Positions 36,701 to 44,358 of a stretch of DNA of 64,000 bases are shown piece after piece (the stretch's first letter is position 1; each line of letters begins with the position of its first letter). The stretch is from Bifidobacterium magnum. Lineage in GTDB: Bacteria > Actinomycetota > Actinomycetes > Actinomycetales > Bifidobacteriaceae. A program made the translations under genes and the position numbers. The stretch lies in contig NZ_JGZB01000003.1 of NCBI RefSeq assembly GCF_000741255.1, positions 310,001 through 374,000 of the forward strand. The letters are read 5' to 3'. The notes below the pieces were generated by a model. It was not told where the DNA came from and searched no databases. It worked only from the letters and a program-made list of their open reading frames with translations.

Positions 36701-37703
36701 AGCCCGGGTTGCCGTCCGCCAACACTTCGACCAGCGCGTTGTTGTGCGACAGGTCAAGGCCGCGCAGTTCGTTGTGCCGCACGAACAGATACTCCAGATC
36801 CGCGTTATGGGAAAGATCCAGCGATCGCAGCTGGTTGCCGCTGACATTGAGCTCCACAAGCTTCCCGTTGTGTGACACGTCGCAAGCGCATAGCCGGTTG
36901 TCACGCAGGCTCAGGCTGATCAATTCCCCGTTGCGCGACACATCGCACGAGCCGATACGATTGCCACCTGCCCACAATTCGGTAAGTTTCGTGTTGCGCG
37001 ACACATCGAGGGAATCCAGACGGTTGTTGTCCGCATGCATGTAGACGAGTTCGGGATTACAGGAAAGATCCAGTGATCCCAGGCAGTTACCGCTGACATC
37101 GAGTTCGGTCAGCTGCCTATTGCGCGACAGGTCCAGCGTGGACAGGCGATTGCCGCGCACATTCAGATCCGTCAGCTCGCAGTTTTCTGACAGGTCGCAG
37201 CGGACCAGGGCATTGTCGGGAACCTCCAATTTGACGAGTTGCGGATTACGGGAAGTGTCCAGCGACCGCAGCCTGTTGCCTCCCGCATACAGGTACGCAA
37301 GATCGGGATTGTCCGACGTGTCGAGTCGCGCCAAATCGTTGCCGTCCACATACAGTCCGACAATTCGCGGATTGTGCGATACGTCCAGCGAGCCGAGACC
37401 GCAGTCGGTTGCGCACAAATATTCCAGACGGGCGTTGTGCGAGACGTCGAGTGATTCGAGCGGAGTATGGCGGACCGTAAGTTCCCTAAGATATGGCGCA
37501 TATTCAATCCCTTGAACAGAACGCAGCGGATCGTCATAATTGTCGCCGTCGAACAGGAATTGCGTGACGCGCCGGCGCTCGCCCTCCGACAATACGCCGT
37601 CGCGGTCCGTATCCCAGGATTCGCGCACGATTACGCGCATAAGAGGATCAGGGAAGGTGGATTCATCAATGGCAACGGTGCCGTACCTATCAATAGTCAT
37701 CAT
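36669..37703 (-). CDS. Leucine-rich-repeat protein with EF-hand-like loop, no signal peptide
   Basis: A 344-residue protein built from about 12 tandem 21-residue leucine-rich repeats (residues ~72-335), consensus LxxLxVxxNxLxSLDVSxN, of the internalin/SDS22 class. Residues 31-42 (DTDRDGVLSEGE) match a calcium-binding EF-hand loop, DxDxDGxLSxxE. No signal peptide, membrane segment or sortase motif, so it should be cytoplasmic, unlike most bacterial LRR proteins. The tail ends on VAP after the last repeat. Weak ribosome binding site. Probably a protein-interaction module; partner unknown. Convergent with and overlapping the DUF488 gene. Confidence 0.8.
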   Translation of the reverse strand: MMTIDRYGTVAIDESTFPDPLMRVIVRESWDTDRDGVLSEGERRRVTQFLFDGDNYDDPLRSVQGIEYAPYLRELTVRHTPLESLDVSHNARLEYLCATDCGLGSLDVSHNPRIVGLYVDGNDLARLDTSDNPDLAYLYAGGNRLRSLDTSRNPQLVKLEVPDNALVRCDLSENCELTDLNVRGNRLSTLDLSRNRQLTELDVSGNCLGSLDLSCNPELVYMHADNNRLDSLDVSRNTKLTELWAGGNRIGSCDVSRNGELISLSLRDNRLCACDVSHNGKLVELNVSGNQLRSLDLSHNADLEYLFVRHNELRGLDLSHNNALVEVLADGNPGFTGAASPVAP

Positions 37704-37723
37704 CGACTCGCTTGAATATGAGT

Positions 37724-37748
37724 GAAGGCCGGTCTACGGCCGGCCTTC
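37724..37748 (-). terminator. Hairpin after yhbY
   Basis: GAAGGCCGG / CCGGCCTTC around a seven-base loop, between the yhbY stop and the LRR gene start. Confidence 0.6.
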
Positions 37749-37781
37749 ATGTTCGTATGACAGAATTGCTGTCCGCAATCC

Positions 37782-38087
37782 TTACTCGCGCACCAGGGCG
37801 ATATGTTCGACGTCCTTGCGCAGGGAACGGCGGAACAGCACAAAACGGTTGCCGATCACCTGGATGACTTCGGCATGCAGCGCCTCGGCAAGCTTCTCGC
37901 TCGCTTCGCGGGCCGTAAGCATGGAGCCGTCCTGAACCGTGAACTTGACGAGCTCGCGCTTTTCGATCGTCTCGTCGGCCTGGTCGATCAGCGTTTCCGT
38001 AATGTCGTTCTTGCCGATGGCGATCAACGGATTGATGCGCTGGCCCATGCCGCGCAACTGCTTGACCTGCTTTTTGGTCAGTGCCAT
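37782..38087 (-). CDS. yhbY: YhbY-type CRM RNA-binding protein
   Basis: A 101-residue single CRM domain. It begins LTKKQVKQLRGMGQRINPLIAIGKN, so the family GxxG loop of YhbY is represented by the IGKN segment, and ends with QVIGNRFVLFRRS. YhbY binds pre-50S ribosomal particles and helps 23S rRNA maturation. TGAGGAG precedes ATG. It follows the riboflavin ECF genes on the same strand by 64 bases with no strong terminator, so some read-through from the FMN-controlled operon is possible. Confidence 0.9.
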   Translation of the reverse strand: MALTKKQVKQLRGMGQRINPLIAIGKNDITETLIDQADETIEKRELVKFTVQDGSMLTAREASEKLAEALHAEVIQVIGNRFVLFRRSLRKDVEHIALVRE

Positions 38088-38151
38088 ATGTGTAACTCCT
38101 CAATACAACAATATTCGTGCGTAACAGCGAAATGTTGTGAACAACGCAAGT

Positions 38152-40440
38152 TTACGCGCCGCCCCAGCCAAATACGGCGGAGGGGACTCCCATGGCCACC
38201 ACAATCTGTATGCACACGATCGCCAGAAACATCCAGTCGCGCCCCCGCATGCGCAACGCCCGCCATTGCGTGCGCGGTATGCCATCTTCGTAACAGCGCG
38301 CGTCAAGCGCCAGGCTCAACGTGTCGGCGTGGCGCAGGGACGCGGTGAATACGGGGATCATGATGGCGCACAACGCGCGTACACGTTTGAACGGGGAACC
38401 GTGGGCGAAGGACGCGCCGCGGCAAATCTGCGCCTCGAGAATGTCGTGTGCCTCCTGCGTGAGCGTGGGGAGGAAACGCAACGCCAGACTGAACACGAGC
38501 GCGATATCCTGCGTATGTACGCCAAACACGCGCAACGGTTTGAGTATCGCGCCAAACGCGTCGGTCATGGCAGTGGGTGTGGTGGTGGCCAACAATATGG
38601 CGGCCAGCACCATGACCAGCGAGAACCGCACGGCATACAGCACGGCCGTGCCCACGCCGCCCGTGGTGACGATGAACGCGCCCCATTGAACAAGCGTACT
38701 TCCCGTATGCACCACGAATATGTTCAACGCTCCGATAATCGCGAACAACACGAGGAACCCGCGCATCTGGCGCAAGATGTGGCGCAATGGCACGCGGCTC
38801 AACGCGATAATGGCGCCCACCACCACGAGCGAGGCCGCCAACTGCGCCAAAGAGCGCAGCGCGAACGCGCTGAACATGAGCACAAGGAACCCGAGCATTT
38901 TGCAACGTGGATCCAAACGGCCGATCCATGAATCCAACGGCGCCTGCGCACGTTCGTGTTGCGGGCGCGGCGCGAATTCGACAATGCGGTCCGCCACGAT
39001 TTCGGCCTCGTGCCGCTCGTGCGTCACCATCACGATCGTCATGCCCTGTTCGCGCAGCGCGCGAACAATGCGCAGCAGCCGCTCGCGGGCCGCTTCGTCA
39101 AGTCCGGCCGTCGGCTCGTCCATGACCAGTATGCGCGGTTCGCAAGCCAGCACTCCCGCGATGGCCACAAGCCGCTGCTGGCCCATGGACAGTTCCATCG
39201 GATTGCGGTCCAACAAATGCTCAATATGCAGCTGTTCGGCGGCATGGAGTACGAGGCGGTCCGTTTCTTGGGTATCGCGGCCCTGGGCGTGCGGCCCGTA
39301 CGCGATGTCCTCTCGCACGGTGGGGGCGAACAGCTGGCGCTCGGCATGCTGCATCACAAATCCGAGCGTGCGGTGCAAGCGGTCCAATTGCGCTCCGGAC
39401 GCCTCTTTCACGTGGCGGCCGTGCGGTGTGGCCACGGGAATGCCGGCCACTTCCACTCGTCCGGAAGTCGGCTGCTGCAATGCGCATATGAGCCGGGCGC
39501 ACGTGGTTTTGCCCGACCCGTTGGGGCCCATAAGCGCCACGCATTCGCCATTGCGGACCGTCAGCGAAAAGTCGCGCAGCACATCATCGGGGGCGTCCGG
39601 GTAGCGGAATGAGACATTGCGCAACTCAATGGCGGCCGGTGTGGAACGGGAAGAGGGTACCGGGACGGCAATTCTTGTACCGTCCTGTGCGGATTGGCCA
39701 GGATGCGGTGGTATCGGCTGGGTCTGCGTCTCATGAGCCGTTTCCACCTCATGCAATGCGCCGTTTTCCAGACGCCAAACATGGTCCGCGCCCGCCAACT
39801 CGTCCTCATGGTGCGTAATCAGCACGACCGCCGTACCACGGCGCTGAATATGGCGCAACGTGTCCATCACCTCGGCGCGGGAACGTTCGTCAAGCATGGC
39901 CGTCGGCTCGTCGAGCACAAGCAGGCGGCTGTGCATGGCGAGCATGCCCGCAATGGCCACACGCTGCTGCTGACCGCCCGACATGCGCATGGGGTCGGCC
40001 TGGCGTTGGTCGAGCAGCCGCACCTGTTGCAAGGCGTGTGTGACGCGCTCGCCGATATGCTCGCGCGACACGTTGAGGTTTTCAGGGCCGAACGCCACGT
40101 CGTCTTCCACACGCGTGGTGACCATCTGGTCCGCCGGATTCTGGAACACGGCGCCCAATGAACGGCGCGCAGCACGGTAGGCCGCCGGATCCGCCCCGCG
40201 GCTGGAGTTGAATACATGCTGGCCCATGAGCGTGACGTCGCCTTCGTCGGGCGCCACGAGTCCGGCGATCACTCGTCCGAGCGTGGACTTTCCCGAGCCG
40301 TTGCCTCCCGTAAGGCAGATGCGTTCGCCGGCATGGATGCGCAAGGAAATGTTACGGAAAACCCATGCCGCGTCGCCGTAACGGAAGCCGACATCGTGCA
40401 AGTCGGCGAGTACGGCGCGCGATTCGTTCGTCCCGCCCAT
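38152..40440 (-). CDS. ECF transporter EcfA-EcfA-EcfT fusion protein
   Basis: A 762-residue polypeptide that carries three ECF subunits in one chain. First ATPase (~1-230): Walker A GGNGSGKST, signature [13 protein letters not shown], Walker B LLVLDEPTAMLD. A ~55-residue linker follows. Second ATPase (~285-500): GPNGSGKTT, LSMGQQRLVAIAG, ILVMDEPTAGLD. The C-terminal transmembrane EcfT (~520-762) has about five membrane segments and the coupling-helix Ala-Arg motif in SLALDARCYEDG. Together with RibU it imports riboflavin. Its ATG shares one base with the ribU stop, so translation is coupled. Upstream in-frame codons to 41100 only shadow ribU. Confidence 0.92.
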   Translation of the reverse strand: MGGTNESRAVLADLHDVGFRYGDAAWVFRNISLRIHAGERICLTGGNGSGKSTLGRVIAGLVAPDEGDVTLMGQHVFNSSRGADPAAYRAARRSLGAVFQNPADQMVTTRVEDDVAFGPENLNVSREHIGERVTHALQQVRLLDQRQADPMRMSGGQQQRVAIAGMLAMHSRLLVLDEPTAMLDERSRAEVMDTLRHIQRRGTAVVLITHHEDELAGADHVWRLENGALHEVETAHETQTQPIPPHPGQSAQDGTRIAVPVPSSRSTPAAIELRNVSFRYPDAPDDVLRDFSLTVRNGECVALMGPNGSGKTTCARLICALQQPTSGRVEVAGIPVATPHGRHVKEASGAQLDRLHRTLGFVMQHAERQLFAPTVREDIAYGPHAQGRDTQETDRLVLHAAEQLHIEHLLDRNPMELSMGQQRLVAIAGVLACEPRILVMDEPTAGLDEAARERLLRIVRALREQGMTIVMVTHERHEAEIVADRIVEFAPRPQHERAQAPLDSWIGRLDPRCKMLGFLVLMFSAFALRSLAQLAASLVVVGAIIALSRVPLRHILRQMRGFLVLFAIIGALNIFVVHTGSTLVQWGAFIVTTGGVGTAVLYAVRFSLVMVLAAILLATTTPTAMTDAFGAILKPLRVFGVHTQDIALVFSLALRFLPTLTQEAHDILEAQICRGASFAHGSPFKRVRALCAIMIPVFTASLRHADTLSLALDARCYEDGIPRTQWRALRMRGRDWMFLAIVCIQIVVAMGVPSAVFGWGGA

Positions 40441-41078
40441 CAGTGGTGGCCGATCGCCGTGGAAATCGGCTTGTAAATAAGGAATGTCACCACGGCGTTG
40501 ATGCACAGTTTGATGAGGTTGAACGGCAGCAGGATCGGCAGGATCATAAGTGCCACCTGTGGCATGCTCATATGCGCGTACAGCGGCGTGACCAGGAGGT
40601 TGCCGACCAGGGCCACGGCCAGTGCGGCCAGCGAGCCGACGACCAGCGCGAGCGCCGCGCGCGTGCGCGTGGGCTTCTTGCGGTAGATCAACGCGGCCGG
40701 AACGCTGCAGGCGAGCGCCACGGCCATCGCCATAAGCGAGCCCCACGGGTTGATGAACAGGTGGGGGAGGAAACCGAGAATGCTCACGATCACGGCCGCG
40801 GACGGTCCGAACGCGAATCCGGCGATCAGGCATACGATGCCCGACGGGTCGTATTTGAGCCAGGGTGCGGCGGGCATGAGCGGGATTTCGAGGAAGCTTG
40901 CGGCCATGGCCAGCGCCGTGCACAGCGCGTACAGCGCGATGCGGCGTGTGGACCAGCGTCCGTGGTCGCCGACTCCTGTGGAATGGTCGGTGTCGGGACG
41001 CGTGCGGTCGAGCGGCGAAACCGGGTTGGAACCGCCCTGCTGGCGCGGCGGACGTGACTGGTGTGTGGAATGTCCCAT
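40440..41078 (-). CDS. ribU: Riboflavin ECF transporter S component
   Basis: A 212-residue membrane protein with about five to six segments after a ~45-residue hydrophilic N-terminus. LYALCTALAMAASFLEIPL, WLKYDPSGIVCLIAGF (the K-x-D-x-S-x-x-P-like substrate motif of RibU) and the C-terminal NLIKLCINAVVTFLIYKPI identify a riboflavin-type S component. An FMN riboswitch directly precedes the start, which confirms the substrate class. The ATG is 12 bases after the aptamer's closing stem and has no clear ribosome binding site. Downstream it overlaps the ECF fusion gene by one base. Confidence 0.93.
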   Translation of the reverse strand: MGHSTHQSRPPRQQGGSNPVSPLDRTRPDTDHSTGVGDHGRWSTRRIALYALCTALAMAASFLEIPLMPAAPWLKYDPSGIVCLIAGFAFGPSAAVIVSILGFLPHLFINPWGSLMAMAVALACSVPAALIYRKKPTRTRAALALVVGSLAALAVALVGNLLVTPLYAHMSMPQVALMILPILLPFNLIKLCINAVVTFLIYKPISTAIGHH

Positions 41079-41089
41079 AGGAAATACTC

Positions 41090-41215
41090 GTTTCTTTCAT
41101 CCGGACTATACCGTTGGCTCGCGGAATCTCACCGGATCGACCCTTCGGGCTCGCGGGCTAAGGCGACGTGTGTGCGCCCATTACCGCCAGTAAGGAATTG
41201 CACCTTCCCTGAAAC
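41090..41215 (-). promoter_or_regulatory. FMN riboswitch (RFN element) controlling ribU
   Basis: On the minus strand the conserved RFN blocks appear in order: GGTGCAATTCC, GGCGGTAATGG, AGCCCGCGAGCC, TCCGGTGAGATTCC, ACGGT and AGTCCGGATGAAAG. The outer P1 stem is GTTTC (41215-41211) with GAAAC (41094-41090). No separate terminator or antiterminator fits between the aptamer and the ribU ATG 12 bases away, so control of translation initiation is likely. FMN binding should shut off riboflavin import. The divergent 250 bases to ppgK hold no gene. Confidence 0.95.
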
Positions 41216-41468
41216 TGATATGTGCGGTTCCATAGTACGGCATGGATGGGCGCCGTGGGGTCACTATGCCCATGAAATCGATTGCAAACGTATTTTGTGG
41301 ACGAATTGTGAGATTATTTATGCCGACACCTATATTTTGGTCGAAAATGATGCATTCGCGTACAGGACGCGTTATGATTGGGCACAGTTGCAGGCGGCTG
41401 TCGCGAGGGCGACGGATCCAAGCCGCAGCTATGATGCAAACGTTTTCTTGTGAGACGAAAGGTCAACG

Positions 41469-42239
41469 ATGATTGAAACTGCCCAGGCGTTCGGTGTAGA
41501 TATTGGCGGATCCGGAATCAAGGCCGCTCCTGTCAATCTGGAAAAGGGTGAATTCGCTGAACCGCGTCTTAAGATTTTGACCCCGGAACACTCCACTCCG
41601 CAGGCTGTCGGCGACATTGTGCGCCAGCAGCTCGACCACTTCGAAGTGCCCGAGGACGTGCCCGTCGGCATCGCGTTCCCGGCGCCGATCAAGCCGGGCA
41701 AGAAGCTCGACTTCATGGCGAACCTCGACCAGTCGTGGATTGGCGTGGACGTGACCGAAGTGTTCTCCGAGGCGTGCGGACGCCCCGTGACCGTGGTCAA
41801 CGACGCTGACGCCGCGGGTCTGGCCGAACAGCAGTTCGGCGCCGCGAAGGGCCAGGACGGTCTGGTGATCGCCACTACGCTCGGCACGGGCATCGGCACG
41901 GCCCTGATTTACAACGGCGTGCTTATCCCGAACACGGAGCTCGGCCACATCGAGCTGAAGAAGGGCAAGGGCGACGCTGAAAAGTATGCCGCCTCGTCCG
42001 TGCGTGAGAAGCTCGACATGGGCTACAAGAAGTGGGCCAAGCGCCTGACGAAGTACTACAGCCTCATGGAGCTGTACTTCAACCCGGACCTGTTCGTGGT
42101 CGGTGGCGGCGTTTCCCGCGTTTCGCAGAAGTTCCTGCCGTACATCGAAATCAATACGCCGATCGTGGCCGCGACGCTCAAGAACGAGGCCGGCATCATC
42201 GGTGCCGCCGCATATGCCGCTTCCAAGTTTGACCGCTGA
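41469..42239 (+). CDS. ppgK: Polyphosphate glucokinase
   Basis: ROK-fold kinase of 256 residues that phosphorylates glucose using polyphosphate (and usually ATP) in actinobacteria. Seen: phosphate-binding loop GVDIGGSGIKAAPV, glucose-binding VNDADAAGLAEQQFGA, the TTLGTGIGTAL phosphate 2 motif and ELGHIELKKGKGDAE, which marks the PpgK branch rather than ordinary ROK regulators (no zinc-binding Cys cluster). AAAGG precedes the ATG. Feeds glucose 6-phosphate to the bifid shunt. Followed by a good terminator. Confidence 0.95.
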   Translation: MIETAQAFGVDIGGSGIKAAPVNLEKGEFAEPRLKILTPEHSTPQAVGDIVRQQLDHFEVPEDVPVGIAFPAPIKPGKKLDFMANLDQSWIGVDVTEVFSEACGRPVTVVNDADAAGLAEQQFGAAKGQDGLVIATTLGTGIGTALIYNGVLIPNTELGHIELKKGKGDAEKYAASSVREKLDMGYKKWAKRLTKYYSLMELYFNPDLFVVGGGVSRVSQKFLPYIEINTPIVAATLKNEAGIIGAAAYAASKFDR

Positions 42240-42288
42240 TTCGGCAATGCGCTAGATACGTGCTGCACGCCATAAGCGCGCGGCCTTG

Positions 42289-42328
42289 ACGGTCCCCGGC
42301 TCGTACGCCAACTGGGGACCGTTTTTTC
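42289..42328 (+). terminator. Terminator of ppgK
   Basis: Stem ACGGTCCCC / GGGGACCGT with a 16-base loop, followed by TTTTTTCG. Confidence 0.88.
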
Positions 42329-42352
42329 GTTGCGCCGGCGTAGTATGTTGGC

Positions 42353-43507
42353 GTGCATTTTTCAACGCGAGTAGACATTTCCCAGCCCAATCCGATCGCC
42401 GCGGCCGAAGCCGAATACGTTCACGCCGGCCATGCGTTCCGCAAGCTCAACGATTCCAACCCCACGCGCCACCATCTGGCGCCCGCGTCGTTGCCAGACG
42501 AGTATGCGGCCCAACCGCGTGGCCAACGCTATGCGCGCGAAGCCTTGGCGCAATATTTGGGACGCGGCTCGGCGGATTCTTTCTATGTGCTGAGTTCCAC
42601 TTCCCAGGCCTACTCGTGGCTTATGAAACTGCTGTGCGATGCGGGGGACGCGGTGCTCGCGCCCAAACCCGGCTATCCGCTTATCGAATCGATTGCACGC
42701 CTTGAATGCGTGGATTCCATTGAATACCAGCTGCGCTATGACGGATCCTGGTATATCGACGTGGCGCAAATCGAGCAACTGTTGCAAGGACCCGACGGAC
42801 CGCGCATCCGCGCGCTGATCGTGATCAATCCGAACAATCCGTCCGGCTCGTATGTCAAGCCCGAAGAGCGCGAGCGCCTCGTCGAAATGTGCAAGCGGCA
42901 TGGCATCGCCATTATCGCCGACGAAGTCTTTTACGATTACGATCTCGAACCGTTCGACGGCAACCGGCGTTTTGCGGGGGAGTCGCGCGTGCTCACGTTC
43001 GCGCTGGACGGTTTTTCGAAAATGCTGGCCGCCCCCCACGCCAAGGTCGGTTGGATCGAAGTGTCGGGGCCGGAGGCCGACGTGCGCGAGGCGCAGCGCC
43101 GCCTTGACGTAATCGCTGACGATTTCCTTCCCATGAGCGAACTCGTCGCGCATGCCATCCCCGGCATGCTTGATGAGGCGCCCGCGCAAACGGCGCGCGT
43201 GCGCGAACGGGTGCGCGGCAATCTTGCCACGCTGCACACCATGCTGCGCGAAGATGAACTGGGCGTGGTGGACGTGCTGCGCGCCGAAGGCGGCTGGAAC
43301 GTGCTGCTGCGCGTGCCCGCGATCTTCGACGAAAACGAGCTCGTATTGCACATGTTGCGCGAATATGACACCAGCGGACAGCCCGGCTACTTCTTCGACA
43401 TGACCTCAAACGGGTATCTGGCCATCTCGCTGTTGCCCGAACCCGACGATTTCGCCGCGAATGTCAATGTCGTGTTGCGTGCGGTGCGCGACCTTATGGA
43501 AGCGTGA
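42353..43507 (+). CDS. Pyridoxal-phosphate aminotransferase, class I/II
   Basis: Fold-type I aminotransferase of 384 residues. Cofactor-binding features: LSSTSQAYSWLMKL (phosphate-binding region), VINPNNPSGSYV, ADEVFYDYDLEPF and the Schiff-base Lys in DGFSKMLAAPHAKVGWIEV. Substrate pair unknown. The start is GTG 42353, with TAGTAT ending six bases upstream and no ribosome binding site, so the message may be leaderless. The 3' end overlaps the convergent ABC ATPase by 14 bases. Confidence 0.88.
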   Translation: MHFSTRVDISQPNPIAAAEAEYVHAGHAFRKLNDSNPTRHHLAPASLPDEYAAQPRGQRYAREALAQYLGRGSADSFYVLSSTSQAYSWLMKLLCDAGDAVLAPKPGYPLIESIARLECVDSIEYQLRYDGSWYIDVAQIEQLLQGPDGPRIRALIVINPNNPSGSYVKPEERERLVEMCKRHGIAIIADEVFYDYDLEPFDGNRRFAGESRVLTFALDGFSKMLAAPHAKVGWIEVSGPEADVREAQRRLDVIADDFLPMSELVAHAIPGMLDEAPAQTARVRERVRGNLATLHTMLREDELGVVDVLRAEGGWNVLLRVPAIFDENELVLHMLREYDTSGQPGYFFDMTSNGYLAISLLPEPDDFAANVNVVLRAVRDLMEA

Positions 43508-44321
43508 CGGGAGCCGCGCCCATCGTCATACGCTTGTATTTGCCGCGGATCAGGTCGCTGTAGAATTGGGCGGCCTCGCGCGGCGTACCGTCAAATACGA
43601 CCGACTGGTCGTCCATGACCAGCGTTCGCGTAACGTGATAGTCGGGGCAGGTGACCATGTCGACATCGTGCGTCGCGAACATGATGGGCTTGTCGTAGCT
43701 CAGCAAGGCGCGCGCCACATGGCCGGAGCTGATTTCATCGAGCCCGCGCGTGGGCTCGTCGGCGATAAGCGCCGCGGGATTGTGTGCGCACGCTATCGCG
43801 ATCGACAGCATGTGCAACTGTTCGGTGTCCAGCGCCGTGACGGGCATGTGAGCGACCTGCGTCAGGTCGAAGTGCGCGAACAGGTGCTCGCGCGTGGCCT
43901 CCCGTTCCGGATTGTGCATATGGTGGTGGCGCAACAGCGCGTCGAACGCCTCACGGATGGACAGTTCCTCATTGAATATGGCAGGGATTTCGTCGCGTTC
44001 GATATAGCCGCAAATATTGTTGAGCCGCTTGCGTCCCGACGCCGACCGGCTGGTCCATTCGTCGCCGTCCGCGTCCGTATAGCGCACCATTCCTTGCGTC
44101 GGTTCCATCAGTCCCGCCAACAATTGCAGCAGCGTGGATTTGCCCGCGCCGTTCAATCCGATGATGGCCACATGACCGTCGCTTGCGGAAAAGTCGACCG
44201 TGGTAGGTTTCAGGCCGACCGACCCGTCCGGAAAAGCGTACGACAAGCCGTCCGTGTGGATGTCCACCGCGGAAACGGTATTCAAACGGGCGCCGAAATG
44301 GAACCATTGCGCAAAACTCAT
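43494..44321 (-). CDS. ABC ATPase with degenerate signature motif
   Basis: A 275-residue single ABC domain. Walker A is GLNGAGKST and Walker B ALIADEPTRGLDE, with an H-loop in MFATHDVDM. The place of the LSGGQ signature holds ALDTEQLHMLSIAIA, so the key Ser/Gly residues are replaced. The architecture (a Q-loop region IERDEIPAIFNEE and FAHFDLTQ) recalls ECF-type or export ATPases. ATG 44321 is preferred: TACAAT ends seven bases upstream and there is no ribosome binding site; the frame is open to 44354. It may pair with the large membrane protein encoded just upstream on the same strand; this is inferred from position only. Confidence 0.82.
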   Translation of the reverse strand: MSFAQWFHFGARLNTVSAVDIHTDGLSYAFPDGSVGLKPTTVDFSASDGHVAIIGLNGAGKSTLLQLLAGLMEPTQGMVRYTDADGDEWTSRSASGRKRLNNICGYIERDEIPAIFNEELSIREAFDALLRHHHMHNPEREATREHLFAHFDLTQVAHMPVTALDTEQLHMLSIAIACAHNPAALIADEPTRGLDEISSGHVARALLSYDKPIMFATHDVDMVTCPDYHVTRTLVMDDQSVVFDGTPREAAQFYSDLIRGKYKRMTMGAAPVTLP

Positions 44322-44358
44322 GAGGCTTATTGTAGCCGCGCGATCGACCGCCACATGT

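Noticed and set aside
40441..41100. N-terminal extension of the ECF fusion frame up to 41100
   Set aside because: These codons are ribU read out of frame; the one-base TGATG overlap sets the fusion start at 40440.
41061..41453. 130-codon plus-strand ORF
   Set aside because: It covers the FMN riboswitch, which is conserved RNA structure on the minus strand.
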